A stretch of DNA of 64,000 bases from Duganella sp. CF517 (GCF_900110275.1 NZ_FODC01000001.1:1093198-1157197), one strand, 5' to 3'. Shown: positions 1 through 9,854, numbered from the stretch's first letter. The notes: generated from the letters alone by a model not told the origin. Program-made: numbers and translations.

Positions 1-1534
1 GGCGAACACCGATTTCGCCGGCGCGCCGATCTTCCGCACCAACGCCACCAGCGAAGACGACGCCGGCGTGAAGGCGCTGCTGGCGCATCTGGCGACGATG
101 GCGGCAGCGCTGCCGGCCGCCGATGAACGCCGCCTGTTCCGCCTTGGCGTCGACCGCGTGTTCACCTTGTCCGGCCAGGGCACCATCGTCACCGGCACCG
201 CGCTGGCGGGCAGCGTGCGCGTGGGCGACACGCTGCAGCTGGCGCCGGGCGAGCGGCAGATGCGGGTGCGTAGCATCCACGCGCAAAACCGCGCCGCCGA
301 CAGCGGCCGCGCCGGCCAGCGCCTGGCGCTGAACCTGAGCGGCGTATCCAAGGACGAGATAGCGCGCGGCACCTGGATCGTCGCTCCCGCGCTGGCCGCG
401 TGTTCCGAGCGCATCGACGTCGAACTGACGCTGACGCCGGACAGCGGCGTCACCCTCAAGCCATGGTCGCCGCTGCACGTGCACCTGGGCGCGGCGCACC
501 ACGTGGCCAACATCGTACCGCTGGACGGCGAGACGCTGGCGCCGGGCGGCAGCGGCCGCGCCCAGCTGGTGCTCGACGCCCCAGTGCACGCGGTGCCCGG
601 CGACCGCTTCGTGATCCGCAACGCCCAGGCCAGCGCCACCATCGGCGGCGGCGTGGTACTCGATCCCTTCGGCCCGGCGCGCAAGCGGCGCAGCGCGGCG
701 CGGCTGGACTGGCTGCGGGCGCTGGCCGATTTCATCGATCGCGATCAACGTCAAGACCGGCACGGCGGCGCGGCGGGCATCGGCGCCCTGCTGGCGCGCA
801 GCCCCCTGGGTTTGCGCATGTCGACGCTGGTGCGGCTGTCGCAGCTGCCGGCGAGCGAGATCGTGGCGCCGCCCGGCACCGTGGAAGTGGCGCTGTCCGG
901 CGGCGACGCGCTGCTGATCGCGGCGGCCGAAGTGGCGGCGCTCGAGTCCCGTATCCTCGCCGGCCTGTCCGAATTCCACGCCCGCGCCCCCGACGAGGCG
1001 GGACCGGAGCTGTGGCGCCTCAAACGCATCGTCGCGCCGGAGATGGAAGACCGGCTGTGGAGCCGCCTGGCCGAGGCGCTCAGCGCCACCGGGCAGATCA
1101 AGCAGCGCGGCCGCAGCCTGCACCTGCCAAGTCACAGCGTGGAATTGAGCGAGGCCGAACAGGCGCTGGTCCAGCCGCTGCTGGTGTCCTTGCATTCGGG
1201 CCGCTTCGATCCGCCGTGGGTACGCGATCTGGCGCGCCAGCACGGCTTGCCGGAGGCCGAAGTACGCCGGCTCTTGCTCAAGCTGTCGAAGACCGGCGAA
1301 ATCAGCCAGCTGGTGCCGGATCTGTTCTACCATCCGGCGCCGCTCGCCGAGCTGGCGGAGTTGGTGGCGGCCTTGCCGGAGGTACAAGCGTCGTCGTTCC
1401 GCGACGCCACCGGCCTTGGACGCAAGCGCGCGATTCAAATCTTGGAGTTCTTCGATCGTGTCGGCTATACTCGGCGCGTCGGCAACGTCCATCTGATCCG
1501 GCCCAACGCGGCTTGGTCGTTCAGCGCGCACTAG
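1..1534 (+). CDS. selB: Selenocysteine-specific elongation factor SelB (5' truncated by window edge)
   Basis: SelB brings selenocysteyl-tRNA-Sec to the ribosome at UGA codons marked by a SECIS hairpin. The open frame runs in from position 2 without a start, giving 510 visible residues. The GTP-binding motifs lie outside the window. What is visible begins at the end of the G domain, continues into the EF-Tu-like domain II (stretch DRVFTLSGQGTIVTGT, about residues 50-65 of the visible part) and domain III, and ends in a long C-terminal region expected to hold the winged helices that bind SECIS. The stop at 1532-1534 is only 15 nt before tRNA-Sec, which strongly supports the assignment. selA is presumably upstream, outside the window. 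Confidence 0.95.
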   Translation, partial: ANTDFAGAPIFRTNATSEDDAGVKALLAHLATMAAALPAADERRLFRLGVDRVFTLSGQGTIVTGTALAGSVRVGDTLQLAPGERQMRVRSIHAQNRAADSGRAGQRLALNLSGVSKDEIARGTWIVAPALAACSERIDVELTLTPDSGVTLKPWSPLHVHLGAAHHVANIVPLDGETLAPGGSGRAQLVLDAPVHAVPGDRFVIRNAQASATIGGGVVLDPFGPARKRRSAARLDWLRALADFIDRDQRQDRHGGAAGIGALLARSPLGLRMSTLVRLSQLPASEIVAPPGTVEVALSGGDALLIAAAEVAALESRILAGLSEFHARAPDEAGPELWRLKRIVAPEMEDRLWSRLAEALSATGQIKQRGRSLHLPSHSVELSEAEQALVQPLLVSLHSGRFDPPWVRDLARQHGLPEAEVRRLLLKLSKTGEISQLVPDLFYHPAPLAELAELVAALPEVQASSFRDATGLGRKRAIQILEFFDRVGYTRRVGNVHLIRPNAAWSFSAH

Positions 1535-1549
1535 CCGATAGCGCACCAC

Positions 1550-1645
1550 GGAAGGCAATCTCATCCGGTGATGGGGCCGGGCTTCAAACCCGGTGGGGGG
1601 CGTCAGACGCTCTCCTGTAAGTTCGACTCCTACTGCCTTCCGCCA
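1550..1645 (+). tRNA. selC: tRNA-Sec (anticodon TCA)
   Basis: A 96-nt tRNA with the features specific to tRNA-Sec: an 8-bp acceptor stem (GGAAGGCA paired with TGCCTTCC), a long extra arm, anticodon TCA at 1584-1586 in the loop CTTCAAA, a GTTCGACTC T-loop, discriminator G at 1642 and encoded CCA at 1643-1645. It resembles E. coli selC along its length. It lies 15 nt after the selB stop and is probably co-transcribed with it. It decodes UGA as selenocysteine. Confidence 0.97.
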
Positions 1646-1818
1646 CCTCCTCCCCGCCTTCCCGCGCTCCAGCCCCGATGCCGGCACGTGAAACTACGTA
1701 CGCACGTCACTTTCAAATAGCGTGTAAAATTACATTAGAGAAACAGGTATTGTCAATAATAAAATATTGAGCCTGTTGTGAATTGGTCGTCAGACCTGGC
1801 TAAATGTAAGGAAGCACA

Positions 1819-3411
1819 ATGATTTTTTCTAAGATGAAGGTCGGAAAACGGCTGGCGGTCGGCTTCGGCGCCGCCCTGTTGTTGCTGTTGGCAATCTCGG
1901 CCGCCAGCGAATTGACGATCCGCAGCATCGCCGCCGACACCACCAACCTGCTCGGCGAGCAACTGCAAACCGAACGCCTGGTCACCGAATGGAAAGGCAT
2001 CATCGAAGCGAACGTGCAGCGCGCCCAGGCCGCCGCCAAGACCAGCGATCCCGAGGCGCAGAAATTCTTCGAGGACGGCATCGCCCGCGCGTCCAAGCGG
2101 GTGGCCGGGGCGCAGGAGCAAATCGGCAAGCTGCTGATCGACCCGCGCGCGAAAGAATTGTTCGCCAAGGCGCTGGAAAACCGCGCGATCTACCAAGGCC
2201 ACCGCAAGGCGGCGTTCGACGCCAAGGCGCAGGGCGACATCGAGAAAACCAACGCCATCATCGCCCAGCAATTCGTGCCGGCCGGCGATGCCTACGTCGG
2301 CAGCATCGAGGCGCTGGCCGACCGCCAGAAGGCCTCCATCGATGAGATCGGCAACGGCATCCAGCGGCGCAGCGAAGCGGCCGTCATCACCATCCTGATC
2401 CTGTCCGTGGCCTCGATCGCCGTGGCGCTGCTGCTGGGCTGGCTCATCACGCGCTCGCTGCTGACCCAGCTCGGCGGCGAACCGGGCTACGCGGCCGGCA
2501 TCACCGACCGCATCGCCGCCGGCGACTTGACGGTGGACGTGGCGTTGCGCGCCAACGACCGCTCCAGCCTGCTGTTCAGCATCGCCGCCATGCGCGACCG
2601 GCTGGCGGCCATCGTCGGCGAAGTGCGCAGCACCACCGACGCCGTCGCCACCGCGTCCAACGAAATCGCCAGCGGCAATATGGACCTGTCGACCCGTACC
2701 GAGCAGCAAGCCGGCTCGCTGGAGGAGACCGCCTCGTCGATGGAAGAGCTGACCTCGACCGTCAAGCAAAACACCGACCACGCGCGCCAAGCCAACCAGT
2801 TGGCGGCCAGCGCCGCCAAGGTGGCCGTGCGCGGCGGCGGCGTGGTGGCCGAGGTCGTGACGACGATGGATTCGATCAGCGCCTCGTCGCGCCGCATCGT
2901 CGACATCATCGGCGTGATCGACGGCATCGCGTTCCAGACCAATATCCTGGCGCTCAACGCGGCGGTGGAAGCGGCGCGCGCCGGCGAACAGGGCCGAGGC
3001 TTCGCCGTGGTGGCGTCGGAAGTGCGCAATCTGGCGCAGCGCTCGGCCAGCGCCGCCAAGGACATCAAGCAGCTGATCGGCGACTCGGTCGGCAAGATCG
3101 ACGACGGCGCCAGGCTGGTCGGCCAGGCCGGCGACACGATGACCGAAATCGTCGCCAGCGTGCAGCGCGTGAGCGACATCATGGGACAGATCGCCACCGC
3201 CAGCGGCGAGCAGGAAGCCGGCATCGAACAGATCAACCAGGCCATCGTCGAGATGGACGGCGTGACGCAGCAAAACGCGGCGCTGGTGGAACAGGCGGCC
3301 GCCGCGGCCGACGCCTTGCAGGGCCAGTCCGGGCATCTGGCGCAACTGGTCAGCATGTTCAAGCTGGACGCCGCGCCGGCGCGCGGACACAAGGCGCTGG
3401 CGTTGCGCTAA
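1819..3411 (+). CDS. Methyl-accepting chemotaxis protein
   Basis: Inner-membrane chemoreceptor of 530 residues. It has an N-terminal membrane helix (about 13-30), a periplasmic four-helix ligand domain (about 31-187), a second membrane helix (about 188-210), a HAMP linker and a cytoplasmic signalling domain. The conserved hairpin tip ([20 protein letters not shown]) lies near residues 369-390 and binds CheA/CheW. The protein ends in a short tail without the NWETF-type CheR/CheB tether. The ligand cannot be read from the sequence. It is a single gene; the 173 nt upstream is AT-rich and I found no convincing FliA promoter there. The start has an AAGGAAG ribosome site. Confidence 0.93.
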   Translation: MIFSKMKVGKRLAVGFGAALLLLLAISAASELTIRSIAADTTNLLGEQLQTERLVTEWKGIIEANVQRAQAAAKTSDPEAQKFFEDGIARASKRVAGAQEQIGKLLIDPRAKELFAKALENRAIYQGHRKAAFDAKAQGDIEKTNAIIAQQFVPAGDAYVGSIEALADRQKASIDEIGNGIQRRSEAAVITILILSVASIAVALLLGWLITRSLLTQLGGEPGYAAGITDRIAAGDLTVDVALRANDRSSLLFSIAAMRDRLAAIVGEVRSTTDAVATASNEIASGNMDLSTRTEQQAGSLEETASSMEELTSTVKQNTDHARQANQLAASAAKVAVRGGGVVAEVVTTMDSISASSRRIVDIIGVIDGIAFQTNILALNAAVEAARAGEQGRGFAVVASEVRNLAQRSASAAKDIKQLIGDSVGKIDDGARLVGQAGDTMTEIVASVQRVSDIMGQIATASGEQEAGIEQINQAIVEMDGVTQQNAALVEQAAAAADALQGQSGHLAQLVSMFKLDAAPARGHKALALR

Positions 3412-3481
3412 TCTCCATTTTCATGATGTCTCCAGCGCAAGAAAACTGGCACAATACGCCATCATTTACCTGGAGACATAC

Positions 3482-4906
3482 ATGAAACACATCGCTCCGC
3501 GCGCCTTGGCCATCACCATGGCGTTCGCATCTTTAGCGTCGCACGCAGCCGCACCATCGGTGGCCGCCGAAAAACTTTATCAGGCCAACTGCGCGTCCTG
3601 CCACGGCGTCGAGATGGAAGGCGGCATTGGTCCGACCTTGGGCAAGCACACTTGGCTGCACGGCGAGCCGACCAAGGCCAACCTGATCAAGGTGATCAGC
3701 AAGGGCGTGCCGGAAAAGAATATGCCGGCCTGGTCTCCCGCGCTGAGCGCGCCGCAGATCGCGCTGCTGGCCGACTATATCGCCGCCGGCGCCAACAAAC
3801 CGATCCTTGCATCCGCCGCGACCACCGTGGCCGCCGCCGCGCCGGCAGCCGCCGCCAAGGCCGCCCCGGACGGTATCGACCTGAGCGGCTTCAAACTGCC
3901 CAAAGGATTCCGCATCAGCGTCTACGCCAGCCAGGTCGACGCGGCGCGTAGCATGGCCGTGTCCGACAGCGGCATCGTCTACGTCGGCTCGCGCAAGGCC
4001 GGCAAGGTGTATGCGCTGGTGCCGCGCGGCGACAAACAGACGGCCGAAGTGGTTACCATCGCCTCCGGGCTGGAGAACCCGATCGGCGTCACGCTTCTCA
4101 ACGGCGCGCTCTACGTCGGCGAGATCAGCCGGGTGATCCGCTTCGACAATATCGACAAGCGCTACGCGCAAAAGCCGTCGTACGAAGTGGTCAAGGTCGA
4201 CCTGCCGAACGACAAATGGCATGGCGAAAAAGTCATCAAGGCCGGCCCCGATGGCAAGCTCTACATCCCGGTGGGCGCGCCCTGCAACATCTGCGACACC
4301 GACGACACCAAGCACGCCAAGATCTACCGCATGAACGCCGACGGCAGCGGGCTGGAAGAATACGCGCGCGGCATCCGCAACACGGTCGGCTTCGCCTTTC
4401 ATCCGACCACCAAGGCGCTGTGGTTCACCGATAACGGCGCGGACCAACTGGGCGACAACAGCCCGTCGTGCGAGCTGAACATCGCCCCCAAGGCCGGGCT
4501 GCACTTCGGCTTCCCGTACTGCCACGGCGGCGTGGTGCCGGACGCGAACTTCAAGGGTCGCGCCTGCGAAGAGTATGTCGAACCGGTCGCCAAGCTGGGG
4601 CCGCACGTCGCGCCGCTGGGCTTGACGTTCTACACGGGCAAGCAGTTCCCCGAGGCCTATCGCAACAACGTCTACGTCGCCGAGCATGGTTCGTGGAACC
4701 GCACCACCAAGAGCGGCTACAGCGTGCGCTTGATTACGCTGTACGGTAGCAAGGTCGTCAGCGATACAGCTTTCATCGACGGTTTCCTGCGCGGCGAGGA
4801 AGTGGTGGCGCGTCCGGTGGACGTGGTCACGCTGGCCGACGGCTCGATGCTGGTGTCGGACGACCACGGCGGACGCGTGTTCCGCGTGACGTACGACGGC
4901 AAGTGA
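3482..4906 (+). CDS. Secreted cytochrome c / PQQ-type sugar (sorbosone-like) dehydrogenase fusion
   Basis: A 474-residue exported protein. After a signal peptide (about 1-24) comes a class I cytochrome c domain with the heme site CASCH at 37-41 and a likely Met ligand near residue 82 (NMPAWSPAL). An Ala-rich linker (about 110-130) leads to a six-bladed beta-propeller of the sorbosone/soluble glucose dehydrogenase family (about 135-474). By family such propellers carry PQQ and oxidise sugar aldehydes or aldoses in the periplasm; the attached cytochrome would take the electrons. Substrate unknown. The start is preceded by a GGAGA site. No PQQ biosynthesis gene is visible in the window. Confidence 0.85.
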   Translation: MKHIAPRALAITMAFASLASHAAAPSVAAEKLYQANCASCHGVEMEGGIGPTLGKHTWLHGEPTKANLIKVISKGVPEKNMPAWSPALSAPQIALLADYIAAGANKPILASAATTVAAAAPAAAAKAAPDGIDLSGFKLPKGFRISVYASQVDAARSMAVSDSGIVYVGSRKAGKVYALVPRGDKQTAEVVTIASGLENPIGVTLLNGALYVGEISRVIRFDNIDKRYAQKPSYEVVKVDLPNDKWHGEKVIKAGPDGKLYIPVGAPCNICDTDDTKHAKIYRMNADGSGLEEYARGIRNTVGFAFHPTTKALWFTDNGADQLGDNSPSCELNIAPKAGLHFGFPYCHGGVVPDANFKGRACEEYVEPVAKLGPHVAPLGLTFYTGKQFPEAYRNNVYVAEHGSWNRTTKSGYSVRLITLYGSKVVSDTAFIDGFLRGEEVVARPVDVVTLADGSMLVSDDHGGRVFRVTYDGK

Positions 4907-4910
4907 TGCA

Positions 4911-4943
4911 GGAACGCGCTCCGCTGTTCCGGGAGCGCGTTCC
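4911..4943. terminator. 12-bp inverted repeat between convergent genes
   Basis: GGAACGCGCTCC at 4911-4922 pairs perfectly with its complement at 4932-4943 around a 9-nt loop. It lies between the convergent dehydrogenase (stop 4906) and a DUF29 gene (stop 4959), so it could end transcription from both sides. There is no T-run, so it is not a typical intrinsic terminator. Confidence 0.5.
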
Positions 4944-4958
4944 ATCGTCCGTCCCAGC

Positions 4959-5393
4959 CTATGGATCGGGCAGAAAGTCGGATGCCAGCGCCTGATCCAA
5001 GGTCCACGGGCACTCCATCGGAAAATCCACGGACTGCGTCTCCTTGAGCGCTAGAATGAGGGCATCGCGCCACACGCCCTCGGCGAACTCGCGGTCGGAA
5101 ATCAATCTCTTCAGGCTGGGCACTTTACGCACCAGCGTTTGGATGTCGAGCCGCTGAACCCGGATGGTTGTCAGCCAGCTAGATGCCCGATGATCCGGTT
5201 GATATCGCCACTTCGCCAAATGCTCGAGCAGCACCGCCAGCCGGCGGCGCAGTTCCCTCTTTTCACTTTTGCCCACATCCTCGATCTCCTCGGCGATGTT
5301 GTCGATATCCAGTTGGGACCAGCGACCGGCGCGAAGAAGCGAGGCTTGCCGCTCTGCCCATGCTAGGACGTCGTCTTCGTATAGATTGCCCAT
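4959..5393 (-). CDS. DUF29 family protein (copy 1)
   Basis: A 144-residue protein of the DUF29 family, function unknown. The N-terminal signature (MGNLYEDD, then WAERQASLLR and LDIDNIAEEIEDVGKSEKR) is shared with the three paralogues at 6207-7557; the C-terminal third differs. Met at 5393 is chosen as start because the frame beyond it lacks the family and because GGGAG lies 7 nt upstream. It sits downstream of udk on the same strand and may be the last gene of the DUF29/udk transcript. Confidence 0.85.
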   Translation of the reverse strand: MGNLYEDDVLAWAERQASLLRAGRWSQLDIDNIAEEIEDVGKSEKRELRRRLAVLLEHLAKWRYQPDHRASSWLTTIRVQRLDIQTLVRKVPSLKRLISDREFAEGVWRDALILALKETQSVDFPMECPWTLDQALASDFLPDP

Positions 5394-5477
5394 CAGTGAA
5401 CTCCCGCGATCCACCAGTTAGACGGTGGTGCGGGGCGAAAGTTCGACGTTGAGACGGCAGAGTGTGGATCCGGAAGC

Positions 5478-6119
5478 TCAGGAGCGCTTCAACTGCCCGA
5501 TAACGCTGGCCACCTTGGTAGTGATCACATCGATCGCCGGGCCGTTCGCGCCATGCGGAATGATGACATCGGCGTAACGCTTGGTCGGCTCGATGAATTG
5601 CTTATGCATCGGGCGCACGGTCTCCAGATACTGGCCGACGACGCTTTCAACCGAGCGGCCGCGCTCGTTGATATCCCTCTGCAGGCGGCGGATGAAGCGG
5701 ACATCGGAGGCGGTGTCGACAAAGATCTTCAGCGACATCATTTTGCGCAAGTCCGCGTCATACAAGGCGAACAGGCCCTCGACCACGATCACCGGGGCCG
5801 GCTTGACCGGGATGGTGCGGTCGGAGCGATTGTCCTGCGTGAAGTCATACTCGGGCATCTCGATCGCTTCGCCATTGCGCAGGGCTTTGACGTGCTGGAC
5901 CAGCAACGGCCAGTCGAAGGCCTGCGGATGGTCGTAGTTCTGCTGGCGGCGGACTTCGGGGGTGAGATGGGATTGGTCGCAATAGTAGTCGTCTTGCATC
6001 ACCACCGAGACCATCTCGGCGCCGAACGACGCGAGCACTTGCTGGGATACGGTGGACTTGCCACTGCCGCTTCCGCCGGCGACACCAATGACAAAGGGAT
6101 GGGAAGAAATCTTATTCAT
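5478..6119 (-). CDS. udk: Uridine kinase
   Basis: Phosphorylates uridine and cytidine to UMP and CMP with GTP or ATP (pyrimidine salvage, cytosol). The P-loop GGSGSGKST lies near residues 15-23, with the DDYY substrate stretch after it. Met at 6119 gives 213 residues, the usual length of bacterial Udk. A longer frame begins with TTG at 6179, which has an AAGGA site 7 nt before it, so a 20-residue extension cannot be excluded. The gene is enclosed by DUF29 paralogues on the same strand, which is unusual. Confidence 0.93.
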   Translation of the reverse strand: MNKISSHPFVIGVAGGSGSGKSTVSQQVLASFGAEMVSVVMQDDYYCDQSHLTPEVRRQQNYDHPQAFDWPLLVQHVKALRNGEAIEMPEYDFTQDNRSDRTIPVKPAPVIVVEGLFALYDADLRKMMSLKIFVDTASDVRFIRRLQRDINERGRSVESVVGQYLETVRPMHKQFIEPTKRYADVIIPHGANGPAIDVITTKVASVIGQLKRS

Positions 6120-6206
6120 GCCGAATGATACCGGAACCGCGCCCGAACCGACAGGTCGGGCTGATGCCGAATTGGGCAACCAACAATCCTTGAAGTCCTT
6201 CGCAAG

Positions 6207-6662
6207 CTACGCTGGCGGACTAATTATTGCCGTATCAGGCATGAAATCTGTGGAAAGAATCTGGTCTACGGTCCAGGCTAATTCGTCCGGCAGGATCAGA
6301 TCATGCGTATCCTCGTACACCTTAACTTTTGCATAACGGTAGGCTTGCCGCATCCATGCTGGGTCCGTAAGCAAAGGTTTTAGGCCCGGACATTTGATGA
6401 GGTCCTGTTGAATCGCATCGCGCTGCTCACGAATTGTATGAACCCAACTGTGGCTTCGCCTGCCCGGCTGATACGCCCACTTCAACAAATGCGCGATCAA
6501 CAACGCTAGCCGGCTTTGCAACTCCCGTTTTTCGCTCTTCCCCACATCTTCGATCTCCTCAGCGATGTTGTCGATGTCCAGCTCCGACCATCGACCGGCG
6601 CGAAGAAGCGCGGCTTGCTGCTCGGCCCAAGTGACAACGTCGTTTTCATATAGCGTGCTCAT
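6207..6662 (-). CDS. DUF29 family protein (copy 2)
   Basis: A 151-residue DUF29 paralogue starting MSTLYENDVVTWAEQQ and carrying the common NIAEEIEDVGKSEKRE core near residues 30-45. Its start overlaps the stop of copy 3 by 4 nt (ATGA at 6659-6662), so the two are translationally coupled. udk begins about 90 nt downstream on the same strand. Molecular function unknown. Confidence 0.85.
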   Translation of the reverse strand: MSTLYENDVVTWAEQQAALLRAGRWSELDIDNIAEEIEDVGKSEKRELQSRLALLIAHLLKWAYQPGRRSHSWVHTIREQRDAIQQDLIKCPGLKPLLTDPAWMRQAYRYAKVKVYEDTHDLILPDELAWTVDQILSTDFMPDTAIISPPA

Positions 6663-7135
6663 GCACCCCCCACCTTTTTACCCTTCTTCCCTTTAGAAAT
6701 TTGCTGTGGCGGCAGGAAATCCCCATTCAGGACTTGTTCTAACTGCCAAGGCAACTCGGCCGGAAACGCGTTCAATCCGGTTTCGCGCTGCGCTTTGCGC
6801 ACAGCGCGGCGATAAGCCGTAGCAAGCCACTCGGGATCGCTGAGCAAGTTCTTCAAGCTGGGACACTCTTCCAGCGCGTCTTCTATTTCGTCCCGTTGCG
6901 TACCGATGGTTCCACTCCAACTTGCGCCACGCCTGAGCGGCTGATAGGCCCATGTCAGCAAATGCTCCAGCAACACCACCATATGGTTGCGCAACGCGCG
7001 CTTGTCGCTCTTGCCCACATCCTCGATCTCCTCGGCGATGTTGTCGACATCCAACTGCGCCCATTGACGCGCGCGTATCAGCGCGGCTTGCTGCTCGGCC
7101 CAGGCAACCACATCATCGTCATACAACGTCCCCAT
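6659..7135 (-). CDS. DUF29 family protein (copy 3)
   Basis: A 158-residue DUF29 paralogue starting MGTLYDDDVVAWAEQQ. Met at 7135 is preferred because AGGAGG lies 7 nt before it; the open frame extends to 7171 but the extra residues do not match the paralogues. It starts 2 nt after the stop of copy 4 and overlaps copy 2 by 4 nt. It ends in a Lys/Gly-rich tail (KGKKGKK) that the other copies lack. Function unknown. Confidence 0.85.
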   Translation of the reverse strand: MGTLYDDDVVAWAEQQAALIRARQWAQLDVDNIAEEIEDVGKSDKRALRNHMVVLLEHLLTWAYQPLRRGASWSGTIGTQRDEIEDALEECPSLKNLLSDPEWLATAYRRAVRKAQRETGLNAFPAELPWQLEQVLNGDFLPPQQISKGKKGKKVGGA

Positions 7136-7137
7136 GG

Positions 7138-7557
7138 CTAATCCTCCTGAAGCGTTTCGTCCAACGTCCACGGGCTAAGCTCGGACAAATCGTCCACCGC
7201 AGCTTCCTTGACGGCGAGGATGACGGCATCGCGCCAGACCTCTTCCGCGAAGTCAGGATCGGCCATCAGCTTCCGCAGACTGGGACTGTGGCGCAGTAGC
7301 TTGCGCACCTGCGCCCGTTGCTCGCGGATCGTTCTCAGCCAACTGGAGCCGCATCGCTCAGGCTGATAGCGACACTTGATCAGATGCTCGACCAGCACCG
7401 CCATGCGATGGCACAGCGCGCGTTTTTCGCTCTTGCCCACATCCTCGATCTCCCCGGCGATGTTGTCGATATCCAGTCGCGACCACTGGCCCGAGCGCAG
7501 CAAGGCCGCCTGCTGCTCGGCCCAGGCGATAACGTCCTCGTCGTAAAGCGTGCCCAT
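7138..7557 (-). CDS. DUF29 family protein (copy 4)
   Basis: A 139-residue DUF29 paralogue and the first gene of the DUF29/udk group. It starts MGTLYDEDVIAWAEQQ with a GGAGG site 9 nt upstream; a longer frame to 7572 begins with GTG and has no ribosome site. It shares the NIAGEIEDVGKSEKR core with the other copies. It lies downstream of the strong pnp terminator, so it probably has its own promoter between 7557 and 7618. Function unknown. Confidence 0.85.
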   Translation of the reverse strand: MGTLYDEDVIAWAEQQAALLRSGQWSRLDIDNIAGEIEDVGKSEKRALCHRMAVLVEHLIKCRYQPERCGSSWLRTIREQRAQVRKLLRHSPSLRKLMADPDFAEEVWRDAVILAVKEAAVDDLSELSPWTLDETLQED

Positions 7558-7618
7558 CGCTGCTCCCTCCACCGCATGAATTGTGTTGGACCCGGACCAT
7601 GATCAAAAGTTCAAGACG

Positions 7619-7658
7619 AAAAAAAACCGCGCCGTGTGCAAGCACACGGCGCGGTTTT
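7619..7658 (-). terminator. Rho-independent terminator of pnp
   Basis: A GC-rich perfect 12-13 bp stem (7627-7639 with 7642-7654) whose minus-strand transcript is followed by eight T. It starts about 20 nt after the pnp stop. This is the strongest intrinsic terminator in the window, and it separates pnp from the DUF29 group. Confidence 0.92.
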
Positions 7659-7675
7659 AGCGGACGAGTCCGGGA

Positions 7676-9796
7676 TTAGTTCGCTGCGGCGGCCGCTTCT
7701 TCAGCGGCTGCTTTCATCGACAGCTTCAGACGGCCGCGGTCGTCGGTTTCCAGAACCTTGACGCGCACTGCCTGGCCTTCTTTCAGGTAGTCGGCAACGG
7801 CGTTGACGCGCTCGTTGGCGATTTGCGAGATGTGCAGCAGACCATCCTTGCCTGGCATGACCTGGACGATCGCGCCGAAGTCCAGCAGCTTCAACACCAC
7901 GCCGTCGTAGGTCTTGCCCACTTCGACCGAGGCGGTCAGCTCTTCGATGCGACGCTTGGCTTCCTGGCCGGCGGCGGCGTCGACGGAGGCGATGGTGACC
8001 ACGCCTTCGTCGCTGATGTCGATCTGCGTGCCGGTCTCTTCGGTCAGCGCGCGGATGACGGCGCCGCCCTTGCCGATGACGTCACGGATCTTCTCAGGAT
8101 TGATCTTGATGGTGATCAGGCGCGGCGCGAAATCGGACAGTTCCGTTTTCACGTGCGGCATGGCTTTTTGCATTTCGCCCAGGATGTGCTCGCGGCCTTC
8201 CTTGGCTTGCGCCAGCGCCACTTGCATGATTTCCTTGGTGATGCCCATGATCTTGATGTCCATCTGCAGCGCGGTGATACCGTTGCGGGTACCGGCGACC
8301 TTGAAGTCCATGTCGCCCAGGTGATCTTCATCGCCCAGGATGTCCGACAGCACGGCGAACTTGCCGCCTTCCTTGATCAGCCCCATCGCGATACCGGCGA
8401 CGTGCTCTTTCATTGGAACGCCGGCGTCCATCAGCGCCAGGCAGCCGCCGCAGACCGAAGCCATCGACGACGAACCGTTCGATTCGGTGATTTCCGACAC
8501 CAGGCGCACCGAGTAGCTGAACTCTTCCGGTGCCGGCAGCGCGGCGATCAGCGCGCGCTTGGCCAGACGGCCGTGGCCGATTTCGCGGCGCTTCGGCGTG
8601 CCGACGCGGCCGGTTTCGCCGGTGGCGAACGGCGGCATGTTGTAATGCAGCATGAACGAATCGGTGAACTCGCCCATCAGCGCGTCGATCTTCTGGCTGT
8701 CGCGGGCGGTGCCCAGCGTGGCGACGACCAGCGCCTGCGTTTCACCGCGGGTGAACAGGGCCGAACCGTGGGTGCGTGGCAGCACCGAGGTGCGGATCGA
8801 GATCGGACGCACGGTGCGGGTGTCGCGGCCGTCGATGCGTGGCTCGCCGTCCAGGATCTGGGTGCGGACGATTTTCGCTTCGATGTCGAACAGGATGTTG
8901 TTCACTTCGGCCGAATCGATCGGCGCGGCGCCGGCGGCGGCGGCTTCAGCCGACAGGTCGGCCAGCACTTCGCTGGTGGCGGCCTTGAGCTTGGCGGTGC
9001 GCTCTTGCTTGTCTTTGGTCTGGTACGCTTCGTTGATCTTGCTGGCGGCGAAATGCGCCACGCGGCCGATCAGCGCTTCGTTTTTCGCTGGTGGAACCCA
9101 TTCGACTTCCGGCTTGCCGCCGTCGCGCACCAGCTCGTGGATCGCGTCGATGACCGCTTTCATTTCGGTGTGGCCGAAGACGACGGCGCCGAGCATGATT
9201 TCTTCGGACAGTTGCTTGGCTTCCGATTCGACCATCAGCACGGCCGTTTCGGTACCGGCGACAACCAGATCCATTTCGGAGGTCTTCAGTTGTTCGACGG
9301 TGGGGTTCAGGATGTACTGGCCGTTGGCGTAGCCAACGCGCGCGGCGCCGACCGGGCCGTTGAATGGCACGCCCGAGACGCACAGGGCGGCCGATGCGCC
9401 GATCATGGCGGCGATGTCCGGATCGATCTCCGGGTTGACCGACAGCACGTGGATGATGACCTGCACTTCGTTCAGGTAGCCTTCAGGGAACAGCGGGCGG
9501 ATAGGACGGTCGATCAGACGCGACGTCAGCGTTTCTTTTTCCGAAGGACGGCCTTCGCGCTTGAAGAAACCGCCCGGGATTTTACCGGCAGCGTAGGTTT
9601 TTTCGACGTAATCGACGGTCAGCGGGAAGAAATCCTGACCTGGCTTGGCATCCTTGCGTGCCACAACCGTTGCCAGCACGACGGTGTCTTCGATCGACAC
9701 CAACACCGCGCCGGATGCCTGGCGAGCGATTTCGCCGGTTTCCAGGGTCACGGTGTGTTGGCCGTACTGGAAGGTTTTCGTAACTTTGTTAAACAT
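7676..9796 (-). CDS. pnp: Polyribonucleotide nucleotidyltransferase (PNPase)
   Basis: Phosphorolytic 3'-5' exoribonuclease, a homotrimer and a degradosome partner. At 706 residues it has the usual length. It contains two RNase PH-like domains separated by a helical region, then a KH domain ([20 protein letters not shown]) and a C-terminal S1 domain ([19 protein letters not shown]), ending in an Ala-rich tail. It lies directly after rpsO on the same strand, the classic rpsO-pnp order. The leader between them is 230 nt long and contains a hairpin (9855-9872) that could serve autoregulation. Confidence 0.98.
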   Translation of the reverse strand: MFNKVTKTFQYGQHTVTLETGEIARQASGAVLVSIEDTVVLATVVARKDAKPGQDFFPLTVDYVEKTYAAGKIPGGFFKREGRPSEKETLTSRLIDRPIRPLFPEGYLNEVQVIIHVLSVNPEIDPDIAAMIGASAALCVSGVPFNGPVGAARVGYANGQYILNPTVEQLKTSEMDLVVAGTETAVLMVESEAKQLSEEIMLGAVVFGHTEMKAVIDAIHELVRDGGKPEVEWVPPAKNEALIGRVAHFAASKINEAYQTKDKQERTAKLKAATSEVLADLSAEAAAAGAAPIDSAEVNNILFDIEAKIVRTQILDGEPRIDGRDTRTVRPISIRTSVLPRTHGSALFTRGETQALVVATLGTARDSQKIDALMGEFTDSFMLHYNMPPFATGETGRVGTPKRREIGHGRLAKRALIAALPAPEEFSYSVRLVSEITESNGSSSMASVCGGCLALMDAGVPMKEHVAGIAMGLIKEGGKFAVLSDILGDEDHLGDMDFKVAGTRNGITALQMDIKIMGITKEIMQVALAQAKEGREHILGEMQKAMPHVKTELSDFAPRLITIKINPEKIRDVIGKGGAVIRALTEETGTQIDISDEGVVTIASVDAAAGQEAKRRIEELTASVEVGKTYDGVVLKLLDFGAIVQVMPGKDGLLHISQIANERVNAVADYLKEGQAVRVKVLETDDRGRLKLSMKAAAEEAAAAAN

Positions 9797-9854
9797 GGGT
9801 AATCCCTTTCTATTTGCCGACAGATTTTCAGGGGCTGTCGTTCACCTCACCACA

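Noticed and set aside
1550..1645. Integration at selC
   Set aside because: No integrase and no repeated selC 3' end found downstream in the window.
4959..7557. DUF29 group as toxin-antitoxin or phage remnant
   Set aside because: No partner toxin, integrase or phage gene; all four copies are intact and similar.
7823..9802. 659-residue plus-strand ORF opposite pnp
   Set aside because: Shadow of pnp in GC-rich DNA: His/Asp/Arg-rich, no family pattern, no ribosome site.
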